64,000 nucleotides of DNA from Camillea tinctor (taxonomy: Eukaryota; Ascomycota; Sordariomycetes; Xylariales; Xylariaceae), in NCBI GenBank assembly GCA_022578605.1, contig MU394086.1, positions 310,001-374,000 of the forward strand, given 5' to 3'. A program made the translations under genes and the position numbers. Of this stretch, positions 60,522 through 64,000 are shown in pieces. Each line of letters begins with the position of its first letter. The first letter of the stretch is position 1. Below the pieces are notes generated by a model. That model was not told the origin of the DNA, did no database searches, and worked only from the letters and a program-made list of their open reading frames with translations.

Positions 60522-63500
60522 ATGGCCCGCGACGTTCGTCAACGGGCCCTCCAAAAGATTGCTGCTCTCTCTGCCTCGAGCTCGACGACATCCTTCGATA
60601 AATCCGACCTTGATCGTTTGTGTAGAGCCACTAGCCATGTAAAGGGGAACGATGGCCTCAGTTCTCCCAACGGCTCTGCTAAAGGCCAGCCTTCTTTAGC
60701 TCGAGTTCCCATGGTAAAGCGCACTCCTCTTAGCGTGCCCCGTGTCTTGTATCTTGCCTATGTATATGTCTGACTTGTTGTTCGTAGACCATACGTGAAT
60801 TCGAAGTCCTCATTGCTCTGTGCCAAGCTGCCCCCTTGGTCCAGAGAACCCAGAGTGCCCAGAAGCTTGTCAACCAACTCATCCCCTATATTCTCGATGC
60901 CCATGTTCAGGCCTTTCTGCCTTCGCCCGCCTTTACCAAGATTGAGCCCTCCCCGAACGAGGCCCTGACTCTCAGTCTCACCGCCGCCCTTCTCACCCTC
61001 GGCAACAAATACGATGACTTGCACGAGTCCGTTTCCAATAGTATTTGGACCTTCTTGGCTTCTGTAAAGACTGCGATCCAGGGGATACCCCCTCCCAAGT
61101 CGGACGGGAATGCTGGCCAGAATATTGATGATGCGATTCGGACTGCCACTCTCGCCATATCCCTGTTGGGTTTCTTGGATGCTGCTTCTGCTCAGGCAGA
61201 CTTTTGGAGAAGTGGTGGTAGACTGGCCCTTGCTCAGAGGGTCCGGAATTTGCTGTCCGACTCGTTTTTGATCGCCGTGGACGGCGCATTCTCTGCCATA
61301 CGAAACGCCCATCCATCGGACCGCAATGCGAAGGAATGGAAGAGATATCTTCGGCATTACTCCCACCATGGACGGCCTCTGGGGCCGATGTTGTTGCAGA
61401 GGAGCTTCATGTGGTTGCTGGTTTCTACCACTTCTCTTCTGATTGCAGATGCGAAGGCCCTGAGAAATTCCCATGTGCTTGATGTACTCATGTCTAAGGA
61501 CGGTCTTCTGAAATCTGGATCCACCCGCAGCGTAGACGCCGACTTTCGATCTATCGAGACATACGCAGGCATTGCTCAGGAGGAAATGGACCGCCTTGAG
61601 GCTGGTGCTGATTTCCTGCTTATCGGATCAGCTTCCCAACAGAGGTTGGCGTGCGCCGTGAAAGCTTCTGCTATGATCAGTTTCCTGAATTGCTCTGTGC
61701 TAAACGAGGATGCAGCGGACCCTGATCTCCTTATGACTTGGTTGCAAGAAACTCTGGACGATTCAAACCAGATGTTTGACGAGACCCTGGCATCGGCTGT
61801 GCTACGATCAATGGCCATTCTGGCTCGTATTACCCCAAACTACGCCTCTAATGTCATCCGACTTCTTCCTCGGTTTATCGTACAAACTGCGCCCTCTAGC
61901 AGTATTGTGGCTGTAGCTTCTGAGTGCCTAGCCTTCGCTCTGCGTAAACTCTCGCATGACGCCGTGATATCTACCCTCTACTCACTGGGCAACGTGCTAA
62001 GTCCAGATACAGACCAAAAGGCTACGAATGGGTCTGGGGCTGAATTACAATCTGATGGTGCTGGAATATCGAATGTTTACCAGAGACGGCAATCTACTGG
62101 TAGTGACATCTCGCTGGCAATTCAAGGTGAAGAGGATACTACTTTAGTGTACTCCAACATAGTCCAGGCTATTTCTTGCATCGCTAAGATATCAAATGAG
62201 GAAAAGATCACGGCGCTTGCGCAAGCCATGCTTTTACAGAAGCTGAGCAAGGTCAATCAGTTTGTAGACGCACAAATCATTGTAGGTGCGAGCACTCTAT
62301 CACTAAGTGGAGGGCAACTAGAATTCAGGTCTCTGCTGCGGCTGTACTCAAGGGTATGCCATGTGGCTTTAGCTGATGACAATACTGTGATCCTGGATGC
62401 TGTAAGTTTTACTCTATTCTCTAAATTAGTTCAAAACTGACTTTCTCCTAGGTAATGAAAGCCCGTAATCACATATCAGCAAACATCAAGCGTGGTTCCC
62501 CGTTGTTTGACATCTACCTGGAGTATATGCTCGAGGAGCTCGTTTCCAAGGGGGATGTGCACCAGTCTCACCACATGAAGGAATCGGATATTGAATTTGC
62601 TGCACGCGAGATTGCTCAGCTGCTTCAGCCCCTTTCCATCATGCTATCAACGCATGAATTTGTTTCTGACCTCTCGGTTCAAGACGACGATAGACATGCT
62701 CTAATACGCGATGCCTGGTTCAATATTGTTGTGCATGGCTTTACCCCTCAGACCGAAAGGGGCCAGAAGTACATTAACGAGCTGCGCCTAATGGCGATCC
62801 ACTCCCCACCGCTGGTTGCCGAACAGAGAGGCGAACAGATTGAAAGTGATATTGAACTCAACACCGTTCTTCGTCGCGCGAACACATCCGAGCGAGAGGC
62901 TAGGCAAAAGAAGCAACTTTCAACCCTCATTCCTACCAAGGCGTCTGATGTCAGGAGTCTCAGCTACAGAAAGGTCATGTTCCTCCAGGCAGCTTACCTA
63001 GTCGAAAGTTTGCGATCTGATTCCGGTGACTGTACAAAAGTACTGCCATACTATTTAGAACCTAGTATGCGTAAAGATGATGCACGTAGTGCCATGGATG
63101 GCATCACAGCAATCGTCATCGACAAGTATCTGAGCAAGACCCTGGAAGCGAAACTGTCGACATTCTCTGCTCATTATGCCGCTTCGCAACTGGCAACTAT
63201 TTTCTGTGGCTGCTGTCATCGTATTCAGCGTGTCCAGCAAGCTGCATTCCTCTGTGCTGATAGATTTGTTCGAGAAGTCCCTTCTTCTCTGTGCCAGAAA
63301 TCTTCGCTTTTCGCGCTCCTAGAGCTTTTGTCGCTCATGTGGCTCAGCTGCCTTGAAGCGGAGACGGAGATGTATGAGCCTCGTTCAATCTTCACATCGA
63401 AGCTGGGCAACGTCACAGTTGAACTTTCGGACGATTATAACTTTAGAAAACTGACTCTGAGTAATCTATACAAGCGAGCAAAAGGGTGGGTTATCTCTGT

Positions 63501-64000
63501 CATCAACCTTGCGCCTGCGGATGTGAAAGGACTCCTCCAGACATACCTCTCTGAGTTCGGCGATGATAGTGCGTACGGACATATGTCTCTAGGTCGTTCG
63601 TTTGCCTTGGAAATGGGATCTATCATACCTGCAACCGATCAAAGGTTGAATTCATTGGCCCCGGTTGGTGACACTATGATCAATACGGCATCGGATTTCA
63701 TTGCTCAATATACGACTCGCCAGGAATACAGATACGGCGAAGCGTTATCCCACCATGGAATGGATCTAGTCAATATCATGCCGATCGTTCGCAGAGAGTC
63801 ATTCCTAAAATCTGGACCTTCGGATCGTGCCAATGCCGTAACGGCCTTAGCCTTTGTCGAGTCTCGCTTAGCCGAGAAGAAAGTTACCCATCTTGACGAA
63901 GTAAGAGATATCATCCGACGCGCAGCCGCTTTGCTATGCCGCAGCCAGAAGGATGAGAGTGCTATAACCCACTATCTAGTCAGCATTCCGTTCAAGATGT
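60522..64000 (+). CDS. STT4: Phosphatidylinositol 4-kinase STT4 (PI4KIII-alpha type), N-terminal part, cut by window edge
   Basis: Exons 60522-60713, 60788-62401 and 62452 onward. The first ~1,118 residues are present and the frame is open at the right edge. The start MARDVRQRALQKIAALSAS, the segment TIREFEVLIALCQAAPLVQ, HGRPLGPMLLQRSFMWLLVSTTSLL, EDAADPDLLMTWLQETL and LGRSFALEMGSIIPATDQRL are recognisable STT4 blocks. They form the helical N-terminal solenoid that binds the plasma-membrane partners Efr3/Ypp1 (TTC7). The lipid-kinase domain lies beyond the window. The enzyme makes PI4P at the plasma membrane. Both introns join codons in phase (ATG-ACC, GCT-GTA) with standard GT-AG ends. Confidence 0.9.

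Overview
The window is nuclear DNA from a filamentous ascomycete (Pezizomycotina, most likely Sordariomycetes; I cannot name the genus). Most multi-exon genes contain short introns of about 45-125 bp with GTRAGT-type donors and CTAAC/CTAAT branch sites. The protein families are typical of moulds: fungal rhodopsin-domain membrane protein, DUF6536, DUF7707-type GPI protein, Hsp30-type small heat-shock protein, GH17 and GH53 wall enzymes, and a P450. Intergenic DNA is long, A+T-rich and full of TACCTA/TAGGTA-type low-complexity sequence. No rRNA, CRISPR array or recognisable tRNA was found.

Layout. 1-19 kb: the 5' end of a CoA-transferase family III gene; a GPI-type secreted protein; two paralogous Amidoligase_2-type genes about 9 kb apart (4202-5800 and 14706-17204). 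Between the paralogs lie an orphan 301-aa gene, a four-exon DUF6536 membrane protein and a 3-beta-HSD-family short-chain dehydrogenase. A four-exon DUF7707-type GPI protein follows. 19-31 kb: an intronless divergent kinesin-14, a small Gln-rich protein with a duplicated block, a six-exon P450 and an HNH protein. 31-40 kb: a five-exon rhodopsin-domain membrane protein, a GH17 beta-1,3-glucanase, a single-pass Cys-rich surface protein and a GH53 galactanase. 42-50 kb: a 78-aa two-helix membrane protein, an Hsp20/30 chaperone with recognisable heat-shock elements, and an RRM+YTH m6A-reader-type protein. 50-58.5 kb: about 8.8 kb with no supportable gene. 58.5-64 kb: proteasome subunit beta-6 (PRE7) and the first ~1,118 residues of the PI 4-kinase STT4, which runs off the window.

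No operon-like or secondary-metabolite cluster is evident. Housekeeping genes (PRE7, STT4, the YTH gene) sit at the right end. Accessory, secreted and membrane genes fill the rest. The most unusual items are: (i) the amidoligase pair, members of a family predicted to form amide bonds but not characterised in fungi to my knowledge; (ii) a short ~113-121 bp repeat family with a conserved internal palindrome, present three times, two copies in inverted orientation bracketing the rhodopsin-domain gene; (iii) a 258-bp inverted-repeat element whose arms differ only by transitions; (iv) a kinesin that keeps its nucleotide-binding motifs but lacks the usual SKLT microtubule-binding motif. All exon boundaries are hand-derived from splice motifs, reading-frame continuity and family resemblance. 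No transcript data or database search was available.
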